Positions 25,891-34,650 of a stretch of DNA of 64,000 bases are shown piece after piece. The translations under genes and the position numbers were made by a program. Source of the stretch: Enterocloster bolteae (lineage in GTDB: Bacteria; Bacillota; Clostridia; Lachnospirales; Lachnospiraceae). Every line of letters starts with the position of its first letter. The first letter of the stretch is position 1. Where the stretch lies: the NCBI RefSeq assembly GCF_002234575.2, contig NZ_CP022464.2, positions 1,178,001 to 1,242,000 of the forward strand, read 5' to 3'. The notes beneath the pieces are model-generated. The model had not been told where the DNA came from. It saw only the letters and a list, made by a program, of their open reading frames with translations, and did not search any database.

Positions 25891-26751
25891 ATGAGAAAGA
25901 TATCCATGTACACATTGTCCGCAGCCGCAGCCATGCTTGTATCCGCAGCCATACCGGTGACATCACTGGCAGCCGTATCTACATATCAGATTCCTTTTGC
26001 TAATGGAAGCGCATACGTGATTGGAGTGGGAGGACAGAACTGTCTTCCTGGTAATATAGGCCAGAATGGGAACTGGGGCCAGAATGGCGGCTGGGGCCAG
26101 AATAACAACGGGAACCAGAATAACGGATGGGGAGCAGGACCTGTGCTGCCGGACAACAGTCTGCCGCAGGTTACGCCGCCCGACTTCATCTTCCCCACAC
26201 CGGAACTGCCGGGACCTGAGATGCCGGACAGCTCACTGCCGGACAACTCACTGCCTGACAGCCCGGACAGCTCACTGCCGGACAATTCACTGCCGGGTGA
26301 GCCGGATAACCCAGGTACGGCTCCCGAGGCTCCGGGGGATACGGTTCCCGGCGACCCGGATAACGGCGGCAGCCAGGACGCATTTGCGGACGCAGTGGTT
26401 GAACTGGTAAATGCAGAGAGGGCCAAGGCGGGTCTTAGTCCGCTGTCTGTTCACGAAGGCGTGGCAGAGGCAGCCAACAAGAGAGCGCAGGAAATCAAGG
26501 GCACATTTTCACACACCAGGCCTGATGGCAGCAATTTCAGTACAGTCTTGACACAGGCGGGAATCAGCTACCGGAGTGTGGGTGAGAATATTGCTTACGG
26601 ACAGAACTCGCCTGAGGCAGTGATGCAGAGCTGGATGAACAGCTCAGGCCACAGGGCCAATATCCTGAATCGTGATTTTACTTCTATTGGGGTAGGGCAT
26701 TATCAGGATGCCAGCGGAACCGATTATTGGACACAGCTGTTCATAAAGTAA
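25891..26751 (+). CDS. Secreted CAP-domain protein (SCP/PR1, YkwD-like)
   Basis: An exported protein of 286 aa. A signal peptide of about 28 residues ends near SLAA. Residues 50-78 are rich in Gly, Asn, Gln and Trp, and residues 87-155 are Pro/Asp/Ser-rich with PDSSL/PDNSL repeats. A CAP domain fills residues 165-286, with FSHTRPDGSNF, GENIAYG and SGHRANILN motifs; the H and E typical of the CAP cavity are present. Its role is unknown, but such proteins are linked to spore coat or cell surface in Firmicutes. It stands alone with an AAGGAGG site and its own terminator. Confidence 0.9.
   Translation: MRKISMYTLSAAAAMLVSAAIPVTSLAAVSTYQIPFANGSAYVIGVGGQNCLPGNIGQNGNWGQNGGWGQNNNGNQNNGWGAGPVLPDNSLPQVTPPDFIFPTPELPGPEMPDSSLPDNSLPDSPDSSLPDNSLPGEPDNPGTAPEAPGDTVPGDPDNGGSQDAFADAVVELVNAERAKAGLSPLSVHEGVAEAANKRAQEIKGTFSHTRPDGSNFSTVLTQAGISYRSVGENIAYGQNSPEAVMQSWMNSSGHRANILNRDFTSIGVGHYQDASGTDYWTQLFIK
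26224..26292 (+). repeat. 15-bp coding repeat in the CAP protein linker
   Basis: Four copies of CCGGACARYTCACTG are interrupted by one 9-bp partial copy (26254-26262). They encode Pro-Asp-Ser/Asn-Ser-Leu and keep the frame. Confidence 0.8.
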
Positions 26752-26764
26752 GATAGAAGAAGAT

Positions 26765-26808
26765 AGCCAGCCAGGCCGGAAGCAGATCCGGCCGGCTGGT
26801 GTTTTTTT
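26765..26808 (+). terminator. Terminator of the CAP-domain gene
   Basis: CCAGCCAGGCCGGA pairs with TCCGGCCGGCTGG (one bulge) around a short loop, followed by a run of T residues. From here to 27108 the DNA is AT-rich with no gene seen. Confidence 0.8.
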
Positions 26809-27108
26809 ACAGGCTGTGGAGCAGGACGTACAGACTGTTGCCATCTCAGGACGATGACTTACCGGAAGCCTCCATTACGGCCATATAGGCTTTTAAATGC
26901 AGCGTCGCGGATCCATGCCATGTATAAGGAACAGTCAGAAAAAAGAATTGTAATTTAATGTGTGTTACATTAAAAACAGGTTGAAGCTGTCAATAAATAC
27001 AAAAAAATAATCAAACAAACAAAAAAACCATGCATGTATTGAGGAGATAAAATGTTTTTGTGTGAAAGAATATAAAATATGCATAAAAAAATAAAAATAA
27101 ATTACACA

Positions 27109-27137
27109 TTGACAAGCATAATGTTCAATGCTATATT
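27109..27137 (+). promoter_or_regulatory. Promoter of the LacI/ABC/dehydratase operon
   Basis: TTGACA (27109-27114), a 17-bp spacer and TATATT (27132-27137) lie about 175 bp before the LacI start. The long leader contains three operator-like repeats. Confidence 0.65.
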
Positions 27138-27155
27138 ATTAAATAAGGGAAGAGA

Positions 27156-27225
27156 TAAACCGCTCCACCAAAGCAGTTTTTATTTTTTTTATACATTTGA
27201 TAAACCGTTCTACTAAACCGTTCCA
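27156..27225. promoter_or_regulatory. Three TAAACCGYTCYA operator-like repeats
   Basis: Copies lie at 27156-27167, 27201-27212 and 27214-27225. Each is a partial palindrome centred on CG, as in LacI-family operators. They sit downstream of the promoter and upstream of the LacI gene, which suggests autoregulation of the whole operon. Confidence 0.55.
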
Positions 27226-27312
27226 CCTACACGTATTTTGCGAAAAGACCATGTTTTTTGAGCAGGAAGTGTGGTAATATTGGTTTATTATCATAATTCA
27301 TGAGGTGAGAGT

Positions 27313-28374
27313 ATGAAGAACGCGACAATATCTGATGTAGCAAAGCTTTCAGGGGTTTCCAAGTCCACTGTATCAAATTATCTGAATGGAAATTTCGAGA
27401 GAATGTCTGACGAGACGAAAAAGAAGATAAAAAATGCAATTGATGAATTGGGGTATACACCAAGTTTGAGCGCCCGCAGGCTGTCGTCTAAAAATCACAG
27501 CAAGACAGTTTGTTTAGCCATTCCCAGAAATATTTCACATTTAAACGATACCATGTATTACCCGGTCATATTCTCGGCTCTTGGCGAGGAAGCAAAGAAA
27601 TTTGATTATAATACTCTGATTTATTCCATGGATTCAGATGATATCAATAAAGACACAGAGTATTTAAAGAGCCTGTCGTCGTCTCTGGTAGACGGCATCC
27701 TATTGTATGACCTGGAAGAAGACAGTCTGGCCTTCAGGGAGTTTGAGAGGGCAGGAATCCCTTATGTGTGCGTGGGTAAGATACTCAGCCTGGAGAATTA
27801 TAATTATGTGGCGTCTGACCACGGCAAAGCGATGAAGGATGTACTGGAGTATTTTTATAACCTGGAGCACAAAAAAGTGGCCATTGTCACGGAGGGAAAG
27901 TCCAACAGCGTGGTGCAGACTGTGAGAAGTACGGCTTTTAATGAGTTTATGTCTGAAAGGAAAGAAGAGAAATTGGACTATTCTTATATCAGAATCAATC
28001 AGAATGAATCATCATCCGATATCAAGCTGCTGTTCAATGAACTGCTTAATCCTGCAAACCGTCCAACAGCAGTTGGTATTATCAGCTGCTTTATGAACCA
28101 ATTTATGGATGTGGTAAAGGGATATGGAATCAGGATACCGGAAGACCTGTCTGTGATGATTCTTGAGTATTATAAGAATTCCAATGTAGATGAGGAGTAT
28201 CAGGATTTTACCTGTGTGGAATCCAAGGCTGAGAAGGTGACGAGAATCGCTATGAAGAAGCTTGTAAAGCTGATTGACAGCGGAAAGCCTTTTGAGTCGG
28301 AACTGGTTGGTTTGAAGGTGTGTGTGAAAAACTCAACTTCAAAACCTAAAAAGCGAGGAGGCAGGAAGTTATGA
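27313..28374 (+). CDS. LacI family transcriptional regulator, first gene of its operon
   Basis: A regulator of 353 aa. The helix-turn-helix starts ATISDVAKLSGVSKSTVSNY; the ligand-binding part is more divergent than in the other LacI proteins here, and the C-terminus is basic. GAGGTGAG precedes the ATG. It overlaps the receptor gene by four bases (ATGA), so regulator and transporter are made from one message. This arrangement and the upstream repeats suggest it senses the imported compound and represses its own operon. Confidence 0.9.
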   Translation: MKNATISDVAKLSGVSKSTVSNYLNGNFERMSDETKKKIKNAIDELGYTPSLSARRLSSKNHSKTVCLAIPRNISHLNDTMYYPVIFSALGEEAKKFDYNTLIYSMDSDDINKDTEYLKSLSSSLVDGILLYDLEEDSLAFREFERAGIPYVCVGKILSLENYNYVASDHGKAMKDVLEYFYNLEHKKVAIVTEGKSNSVVQTVRSTAFNEFMSERKEEKLDYSYIRINQNESSSDIKLLFNELLNPANRPTAVGIISCFMNQFMDVVKGYGIRIPEDLSVMILEYYKNSNVDEEYQDFTCVESKAEKVTRIAMKKLVKLIDSGKPFESELVGLKVCVKNSTSKPKKRGGRKL

Positions 28375-29732
28375 AGAAAAGATATACAAAAATAGTATCT
28401 CTTGTACTGGGATTTGGATTAGCAGCATCTATGGTTGCGGGATGTTCTGTGAAATCATCGGAAAACGTGGTTACAACAGCAGCTCCCACCGCCGCCAAGG
28501 CTGAGACAACAGCATCAGCGGAATCAGGAGGAAGCGCCGCGGAACAGAAGAAGATGGTATTCTGGGATAAGTCAGAGTATGTTGAGGGCTATAACACTAT
28601 GATGAAGGCAAAGGTAGACGAATTTGCCAGCGAGAATCATGTGGATGTGGATTATGTGGTCATACCTGCTGCTGATATGAAGCAGAAGCTGATGGCTGCC
28701 ATTGAAGCAGGCAATGCCCCTGACCTGATTGTGGGTGATGATACGCTGGTGGGGCAGTTTGTTTCCATGCAGCAGATAGCAGAGTGCTCAGATATATTTG
28801 AGGCCGTGGATTTTACGGAGAACTCAAAAATACTGGGAACCTTCAACGGCAAGCCCTATCTTGTGCCACTGGCATTTACGGCGCCCGGCATGTACTTAAG
28901 GACGGACCAGTGGGAGAAAACCGGGATGGATATTCCCACAACCTGGGAAGAACTGAAGGAAGGCGCCAAGCTGATGAATGACCCGGCTAACGGCTTTTAC
29001 GGTCTTGGATTTGCCATGGGCGCATCCGGCGGAGGAGATGCCGAGGGATTTTGCAGAACCATTATACTGGACTGGGGAGGAATTCCGGTAGACGAGAACG
29101 GAAAGGTAACGGTTAATTCTCCCGAAACACTGGAAGCACTTAAATTTATTGCAAGCTTATATGAAGAGGGACTGATTCCGCCTGATGCGATTACGGGAGA
29201 CGACAGCTGGAATAATAACGCATACCTGGCCGGTACTGTGGGTGTCATCACAAATTCAGGTTCCGTGGTATCCAGTATGAAAGAGGAAAAACCAGATCTT
29301 CTTGCGAATACACAGATCATCGCATATCCCGCAGGGCCAACCGGAGAGGCATTCACCCTGGGCGGCGCCAATGTATTCGGAATATTTGAGACAGGTAAAA
29401 ATACAGAGACCGCAAAAGAGTTTGTTAAATACTATTTTGAGGACCTGGATAATTATAACGCCATGATCGAAGCCATGGGTGCCATGTGGCAGCCGGTGGT
29501 GAACGGAGTGGATGACACGGATTTCTGGAAGGACCCGGTCAATGCAGGATGGCTTGCCAACTCTAAGAATACATATAAGACCTATTATCCGGCGCCGTCA
29601 GATGAAAGGGCTACGGTATCCTTTACAAACCAGCTTTGCGTTAAGGCCGTACAGGAAATAGTTGTTAACAAGGCTGATCCGCAGGAAGCCCTGGACCATC
29701 TGGAGGCAGAATTCAATAAGATTTATAACTAA
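28371..29732 (+). CDS. CUT1 ABC transporter substrate-binding lipoprotein (dehydratase operon)
   Basis: A family 1 receptor of 453 aa. The signal peptide ends at the lipobox VAGC (C25), and a Thr/Ala/Ser/Glu-rich linker of about 30 residues follows. The two-lobe sugar receptor pattern includes PTTWEELKEGAKLM near residue 185. It is translationally coupled to the LacI gene. The downstream dehydratase suggests that the ligand is an acidic sugar or a glycoside that yields one. Confidence 0.92.
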   Translation: MKKRYTKIVSLVLGFGLAASMVAGCSVKSSENVVTTAAPTAAKAETTASAESGGSAAEQKKMVFWDKSEYVEGYNTMMKAKVDEFASENHVDVDYVVIPAADMKQKLMAAIEAGNAPDLIVGDDTLVGQFVSMQQIAECSDIFEAVDFTENSKILGTFNGKPYLVPLAFTAPGMYLRTDQWEKTGMDIPTTWEELKEGAKLMNDPANGFYGLGFAMGASGGGDAEGFCRTIILDWGGIPVDENGKVTVNSPETLEALKFIASLYEEGLIPPDAITGDDSWNNNAYLAGTVGVITNSGSVVSSMKEEKPDLLANTQIIAYPAGPTGEAFTLGGANVFGIFETGKNTETAKEFVKYYFEDLDNYNAMIEAMGAMWQPVVNGVDDTDFWKDPVNAGWLANSKNTYKTYYPAPSDERATVSFTNQLCVKAVQEIVVNKADPQEALDHLEAEFNKIYN

Positions 29733-29761
29733 CAATGGAATTGGCATGACAGGGGGATAAG

Positions 29762-30676
29762 ATGGCAGGAAAAAAATCAGAGAAAAGGAAGTATTCGCAT
29801 TCCCAGCAGCTGTTAGATAAGCGTCTCGGGCTTCTGTTGATGGTGCCAATTGCTGCCGTGATATTTGGTATTACCGGAATCCCGTTTATAAGGGCATTGT
29901 ACTTAAGCTTTACGAACAAAGTGGTAGGGGTACCGGAACAGTTTATTGGGTTTGACAACTATCTGGCTCTATTTGGGGATAAGATTTACTGGAAGTCCCT
30001 GTACAATACGATTATCTATACAGTGGGATGTATCACGGCGAAACTGGCGCTGGGACTTCTGCTGGCAGTTATCCTGAACCAGAAGTTCAGGGGAAAGGCA
30101 TTTTTCAGGACCGCGCTTCTTATTCCCTGGGCATTGCCCGGAATGGTGGCGGCCACTACCTGGAGATGGATGTATGACAGCACGTACGGCATTATCAACA
30201 GCCTGCTGCTGAAAGCCGGGCTTATAAGCCTTCCTATCCCATGGCTGAGCAACCCTGATATCACGCTGTTAAGCACCATGATTGTGAATGTGTGGAGAGG
30301 TGTGCCTTTCTTCATGTTCAGTCTTCTGGGAGCGCTGCAGACTCTGGACGGACAGATTTTTGAGGCGGCCTATGTGGACGGCGCAGGTATGTTTAAGCGT
30401 TTCTGGTATATAACGCTTCCGGGAATCTCAAGTGTTTTGGGCATTTCCACACTTTTGTCAACCATATGGACCTTTAATGATTTTGAGAATGTATTTTTAA
30501 TCACTGGAGGTGGACCGATTTACTCCTCCAGTGTAATCTCCACTTACACCTATGACCTGGCATTTATACAGAATTCATTTGGCAGGGCTCTCTCGGTGGC
30601 AGTGTCGGTGATACCGCTAATGCTCATACTGATTCTGGTATCCCAGAAGGTAATTAATGGGGACAGAAATGAATAG
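29762..30676 (+). CDS. CUT1 ABC transporter permease (MalF type, dehydratase operon)
   Basis: A six-segment permease of 304 aa with the EAA loop IFEAAYVDGAGMFKRFWYITLP near residue 205. The ATG follows a GGGGGATAAG site. It is nine bases from the next permease and clearly part of the same operon. Confidence 0.92.
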   Translation: MAGKKSEKRKYSHSQQLLDKRLGLLLMVPIAAVIFGITGIPFIRALYLSFTNKVVGVPEQFIGFDNYLALFGDKIYWKSLYNTIIYTVGCITAKLALGLLLAVILNQKFRGKAFFRTALLIPWALPGMVAATTWRWMYDSTYGIINSLLLKAGLISLPIPWLSNPDITLLSTMIVNVWRGVPFFMFSLLGALQTLDGQIFEAAYVDGAGMFKRFWYITLPGISSVLGISTLLSTIWTFNDFENVFLITGGGPIYSSSVISTYTYDLAFIQNSFGRALSVAVSVIPLMLILILVSQKVINGDRNE

Positions 30677-30693
30677 GGAAGGAGATGGACTGG

Positions 30694-31533
30694 ATGGTAA
30701 TGAAGAAACGCAGCCGGATCATGCGGACCACAGCTACCTACGGGATTTTAATGATTGCGCTTTTATGGACAATCTTTCCCATTTACTGGATGATAAAATC
30801 ATCCCTTACTGTAAATGAAGAAATGTATGTAGCCAGACCGCCGTTATTTTCAAATGTAATAACCTTTGATCATTATATTGATTTGATTTATAACACCTCT
30901 TTTATGCACAATGTCTGGAACAGCTTTGTGATAGCGGCCATTACAACAATCATATGCCTGGCAATCGGTATACTTGGATCGTATGCAATGACACGGCTTA
31001 AGTATCCGGGAAGATCTTTTTTCAGGAACAGTATTATAATTTCATACCTTATGCCTACGGCGGTGCTGTTCGTACCCATGTATGTGTTTGTGAGCAGCTT
31101 GGGGTTCTATGATAATAAATATTCGCTTTTAATCATATACCCTACATTTGTAGTGCCCTATTGCTGCTATATGCTTATCAGCTATTTTAAGGCGATTCCA
31201 TATGCGCTGGAGGAGGCGGCGCTTATAGACGGCTGCAACCGTCTGCAGACGCTGTGGTATATCATTATGCCGATTGCCCTTCCCGGAATTGCAGTGGTGG
31301 CCACCTTTGCATTTACCATGGCGTGGAATGAATATCTGTATGCCATGATTATGACAACCAGCAATGTGCAGAAAACGGCTACGGTAGCCATATCGGGCTT
31401 CAAGTATGCTGATTCCGCCATATGGGGGAGAATCATGAGCGCTTCAGTGGTCTGCTCACTGCCGGTAACGCTGCTTTATATTGTTGCGCAGAGCATGCTC
31501 ATATCCGGCAAATATGAAGGAAGTGTTAAGTAA
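30694..31533 (+). CDS. CUT1 ABC transporter permease (MalG type, dehydratase operon)
   Basis: The second permease, 279 aa, with six membrane segments and the EAA loop LEEAALIDGCNRLQTLWYII near residue 170. ATG 30694 is chosen because it lies nine bases after GGAAGGAG; an ATG at 30685 is too close to that site and one at 30700 is also possible. No ATPase gene is present in the operon. Confidence 0.9.
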   Translation: MVMKKRSRIMRTTATYGILMIALLWTIFPIYWMIKSSLTVNEEMYVARPPLFSNVITFDHYIDLIYNTSFMHNVWNSFVIAAITTIICLAIGILGSYAMTRLKYPGRSFFRNSIIISYLMPTAVLFVPMYVFVSSLGFYDNKYSLLIIYPTFVVPYCCYMLISYFKAIPYALEEAALIDGCNRLQTLWYIIMPIALPGIAVVATFAFTMAWNEYLYAMIMTTSNVQKTATVAISGFKYADSAIWGRIMSASVVCSLPVTLLYIVAQSMLISGKYEGSVK

Positions 31534-31562
31534 AACGCGAGAATAAAAGAGAGGAAACAGGA

Positions 31563-32933
31563 ATGGAAGATAGAGACGATATGCTTATGGATCATGTGAA
31601 TACCAATTCCAGACCAGGTGACTTAAAGATTACGGACATAAGGGTAGCTGATATTGTAGGGGCTCCCATGCATTGTACCCTGGTAAAGGTTTATACAAAC
31701 CAGGGACTGGTGGGCTATGGAGAAGTCAGGGACGGCGGGTCCCGCAATTATGTGCTGGCACTTAAAAGCCGTCTTATAGGCGAGAATCCCTGCAATATAG
31801 ATAAGCTGTTCCGCAGGATTAAACAGTTCGGAGGCCCTGCCAGACAGGGCGGCGGAGTATGCGGCATAGAGCTTGCCCTCTGGGACCTGGCGGGAAAAGC
31901 ATATGGGGTACCGGTGTATCAGATGCTGGGAGGTAAATTCAGGGACCGCATCAGAATGTACTGCGATACGGATATCGAGGGAAAACATACCGGCAAGGAA
32001 ATGGGGGAAGCCCTTAAAAAGAGGATGGAGAAGGGATTTACTTTCCTGAAAATGGATTTGGGAATCGATCTTCTGTATGACATTCCGGGGGCGTTGTGCG
32101 CGCCGTTAGGCATGGTCGGGGATTTAAACCAGTCGTCCAGGACATATGAGGCCATCAGCCGCAGGCTGACTCCGGAAAAGAGGAGCTTAAGGAACCGGAT
32201 GTATGACATGCAGAATATTCCCCATCCGTTTACAGGGGTCCAGGTAACGGAATATGGTTATGATATTCTGGAGCAGTATGTAAAGGATGTTAGAAGTGTG
32301 ATTGGGTATGAGATTCCTCTGGCTATTGACCATTTCGGGCATATAGGCGTGGAATCCTGCATCAGGCTGGCCAGAAGGATCGAGAAGTACAATATCGCAT
32401 GGATGGAGGACCTGATACCCTGGCAGCTGACAGACCAGTACGTAAGGCTGAGAAATTCCACCACAGTGCCCATTTGTACAGGTGAGGACATATATCTGAA
32501 AGAGAATTTCCGTCCTCTTATGGAACGGGGAGGCGTATCAGTCATCCATCCGGATATTCTGACCAGCGGTGGCATACTGGAGAACAAGAAAATCGGGGAC
32601 ATGGCACAGGAATACGGAGTGGCCATGGCAGTACATATGGCGGAAAGCCCCATTGCCTGTATGGCAGCGGTCCACAGTATTGCAGCCACTGAAAACTTCC
32701 TGGCTTTGGAGTTCCATTCCGTGGACGTTCCATGGTGGTCCGACCTGGTAACAGGATTGCCAAATCCAATCGTAGACAACGGATATATAACAGTGCCTGA
32801 CGCGCCGGGGCTTGGGATTGAAAACCTGGAGGATGAAGTGATACGTGAACATCTCCATCCGGATTACCCGGATATGTGGGCAGATACATCCGATTGGGAC
32901 AATGATTATTCACATGACCGCACCTGGTCATAA
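31563..32933 (+). CDS. Mandelate racemase/muconate-lactonizing (enolase superfamily) dehydratase
   Basis: An acid-sugar dehydratase candidate of 456 aa. The capping domain is followed by the barrel with K163-x-D165 (KMD) and metal ligands D256 (AIDHFG), E282 (WMEDL) and E308 (CTGEDIY). H358 (VHMAES) could be the general base or acid. This pattern fits the mandelate racemase subgroup, which includes dehydratases for galactonate, mannonate, rhamnonate and related acids. It follows the transporter by 30 bp and precedes a RraA-like protein, suggesting import, dehydration and later cleavage of an aldonic or uronic acid. Confidence 0.88.
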   Translation: MEDRDDMLMDHVNTNSRPGDLKITDIRVADIVGAPMHCTLVKVYTNQGLVGYGEVRDGGSRNYVLALKSRLIGENPCNIDKLFRRIKQFGGPARQGGGVCGIELALWDLAGKAYGVPVYQMLGGKFRDRIRMYCDTDIEGKHTGKEMGEALKKRMEKGFTFLKMDLGIDLLYDIPGALCAPLGMVGDLNQSSRTYEAISRRLTPEKRSLRNRMYDMQNIPHPFTGVQVTEYGYDILEQYVKDVRSVIGYEIPLAIDHFGHIGVESCIRLARRIEKYNIAWMEDLIPWQLTDQYVRLRNSTTVPICTGEDIYLKENFRPLMERGGVSVIHPDILTSGGILENKKIGDMAQEYGVAMAVHMAESPIACMAAVHSIAATENFLALEFHSVDVPWWSDLVTGLPNPIVDNGYITVPDAPGLGIENLEDEVIREHLHPDYPDMWADTSDWDNDYSHDRTWS

Positions 32934-32949
32934 TGGGAGAGGGGAAAAT

Positions 32950-33858
32950 ATGATTTATTATACAAGAGATCAGATTATAGAGTTGACCAGCCGGTGGAAG
33001 GGAGAGCGCTTTGAAGACGGAAGGCCCAGGGTACCGGACTATCTTCTGGATAAATTGCGGACCATGACAATTGAGGAGATATGGCTGCCTTTATTTCTTA
33101 AGGACTACAAGTTTCAGTTTGAGGGTGAGATGAAGAAGCTGCACGACGGACTGAAACTGGTAGGAAGGGCTGTAACGGCTGTCTTTATGCCCACAAGACC
33201 TGATTTAATGGAAGCTGTCAGGACGGAAGGGGATGCCAGAGGGTATCAGGGTACATGCAACCAGTGGGTGGTTGACCACCTGCAGGAAGGGGATGTGGTG
33301 GTTGCCGACATGTTTGACAAGGTTTGGAACGGCACATTTGTAGGCGGGAATCTGACCACAGCCATCAATGTCAGGACCAGGACAGGGGGCGCTGTAATAT
33401 GGGGAGGCGTGCGCGATATCGAGCAGATGCAGAAGATTGACACCCAGGTTTATTACAGGGGAACAGACCCCACCCCCATCAGGGAATGCCTGATGACATC
33501 CTATAACGGACCTGCAAAGATTGGCAAGGCAGTGTGTATGCCCGGCGATATTGTCATGGGCACCACCAGCGGTATCCTGTTTATCCCCGCATATCTTGTG
33601 GAGGAGCTGGTCAACAGCGCTGAAAAATCACATGCCAAGGATATATTTGGTTTTGCCATGCTGGAACAGGGAACATACAGTGCGGCTGAAATTGACAGCA
33701 CGGTCTGGCCTGAGGAAATGGTAGACAAAATGATCGATTTTATTGAACATGATTCCTCCTGTGAGAAGTACAGGGGACTGGACTGGTCCTTGGAAATAAA
33801 TGCGGCCAGAGGAGATCAGGAAGCGGTGGATGAATTGATGAAGGGGTATCTTGTGTAA
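32950..33858 (+). CDS. RraA-like protein (HMG/CHA aldolase fold) with N- and C-terminal extensions
   Basis: A protein of 302 aa whose centre (about residues 70-235) has the RraA fold. The GGAVIWGGVRDIEQ stretch carries the conserved Arg-Asp seen in 4-hydroxy-4-methyl-2-oxoglutarate/oxaloacetate aldolases. It has about 65 extra residues before the core and about 65 after, longer than classic RraA of about 160 aa. The start is ATG 32950 after GGGAGAGGGG. As last gene of the operon it may cleave or decarboxylate the 2-keto-3-deoxy acid made by the dehydratase. That role is inferred from context. Confidence 0.8.
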   Translation: MIYYTRDQIIELTSRWKGERFEDGRPRVPDYLLDKLRTMTIEEIWLPLFLKDYKFQFEGEMKKLHDGLKLVGRAVTAVFMPTRPDLMEAVRTEGDARGYQGTCNQWVVDHLQEGDVVVADMFDKVWNGTFVGGNLTTAINVRTRTGGAVIWGGVRDIEQMQKIDTQVYYRGTDPTPIRECLMTSYNGPAKIGKAVCMPGDIVMGTTSGILFIPAYLVEELVNSAEKSHAKDIFGFAMLEQGTYSAAEIDSTVWPEEMVDKMIDFIEHDSSCEKYRGLDWSLEINAARGDQEAVDELMKGYLV

Positions 33859-33925
33859 TGGATATCCTGCGTGACAGATACCTTATGTAATGGTGATACG
33901 GTATCATGCAGACCTGCCAATAAGC

Positions 33926-33960
33926 GGGCAGAGGGTTTGCCAATTGCAAAACCCTGCCCC
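33926..33960 (+). other. Hairpin downstream of the RraA-like gene
   Basis: GGGTTTGC and GCAAAACCC, extended by GGGCA and TGCCC, form a bulged stem around CAATT. No T run follows, so this may be a weak terminator or 3' stabiliser. A small TGATACGGTATCA dyad lies just upstream near 33893-33905. Confidence 0.4.
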
Positions 33961-34029
33961 ATCAGAAATGGCGGTCTGATGGAACAGGGATTGCAAAGGC
34001 CGTATTACATATCACTATTTGTATGAATA

Positions 34030-34076
34030 GAGGGGCATTCGGGAGGGAAACCGTTGGTATTCCTCCCGGATGCCTC
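34030..34076. terminator. Terminator between the convergent dehydratase and VOR operons
   Basis: GGGGCATTCGGGAGG pairs with CCTCCCGGATGCCTC (one G-U pair) around a 12-nt loop. It directly follows the minus-strand VOR gamma gene. T tracts are weak. Confidence 0.6.
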
Positions 34077-34084
34077 AAAATCAT

Positions 34085-34648
34085 TTATCTTACGCAGGAA
34101 TCCAAAGCCAGTGTTTCCACCGCGTCATACCCGGCGTTGAATGCCTTTTCATTGGCTTCATTAAAACGGGATTTTCCCTTTTTCTCAAACATATGGATCA
34201 TGGCTGCGATGGCTGCCTCCTTGGTAAAGTCACCCATGAGCTTTACGATGGCGCCTGTCATGACAATATTGGCGCCTTTGGGATTGTTTAGTTCAGTGGA
34301 AATCCTGGTGGCCGGCACACGCACATAGGTCACGTCCTTCCGGGCATCCTCCGGTATCTCCACCAGGTCGCCGATTACCACCACCCCGCCGGGCGCTACC
34401 AGGGGGAGGAATTTGTGAAAGGATGGGCTGTTCATGGCCAGAAGCAGGTCAGGCTGTTCCTGGGATGGGTTATAAATGGTATTCTCACAGTATTTCACCG
34501 TGCAGTTGGCAGTGCCGCCGCGCATGGCGGAGCCGTAGGAGGGGACCCAGGTCACATTGATGCCCTCTGTGGCCGCAATATCAGAGATGATTAGCCCGGC
34601 TGTCAATACACCCTGTCCGCCGGAACCTGCAAATACGATTTCCTTCAT
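34085..34648 (-). CDS. 2-oxoacid:ferredoxin oxidoreductase, gamma subunit
   Basis: The gamma (catalytic-support) subunit, 187 aa. It begins with GSGGQGVLTAG, the signature of the POR/KOR/VOR gamma family, and has SYGSAMRGGTANC near residue 38. With the three upstream genes it forms a complex that oxidatively decarboxylates a 2-oxoacid to acyl-CoA and reduces ferredoxin. It starts two bases after the beta-subunit stop and ends the operon. Confidence 0.9.
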   Translation of the reverse strand: MKEIVFAGSGGQGVLTAGLIISDIAATEGINVTWVPSYGSAMRGGTANCTVKYCENTIYNPSQEQPDLLLAMNSPSFHKFLPLVAPGGVVVIGDLVEIPEDARKDVTYVRVPATRISTELNNPKGANIVMTGAIVKLMGDFTKEAAIAAMIHMFEKKGKSRFNEANEKAFNAGYDAVETLALDSCVR

Positions 34649-34650
34649 GA

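Noticed and set aside
25986..26426. 146-aa Ser/Gly/Pro-rich frame antisense to the CAP gene
   Set aside because: It is a by-product of the PDSSL repeat read on the other strand.
27052..27075. Seven-codon frame with a GAGGAG site in the gap before the LacI gene
   Set aside because: It lies upstream of the recognised promoter and has no support beyond chance in AT-rich DNA.
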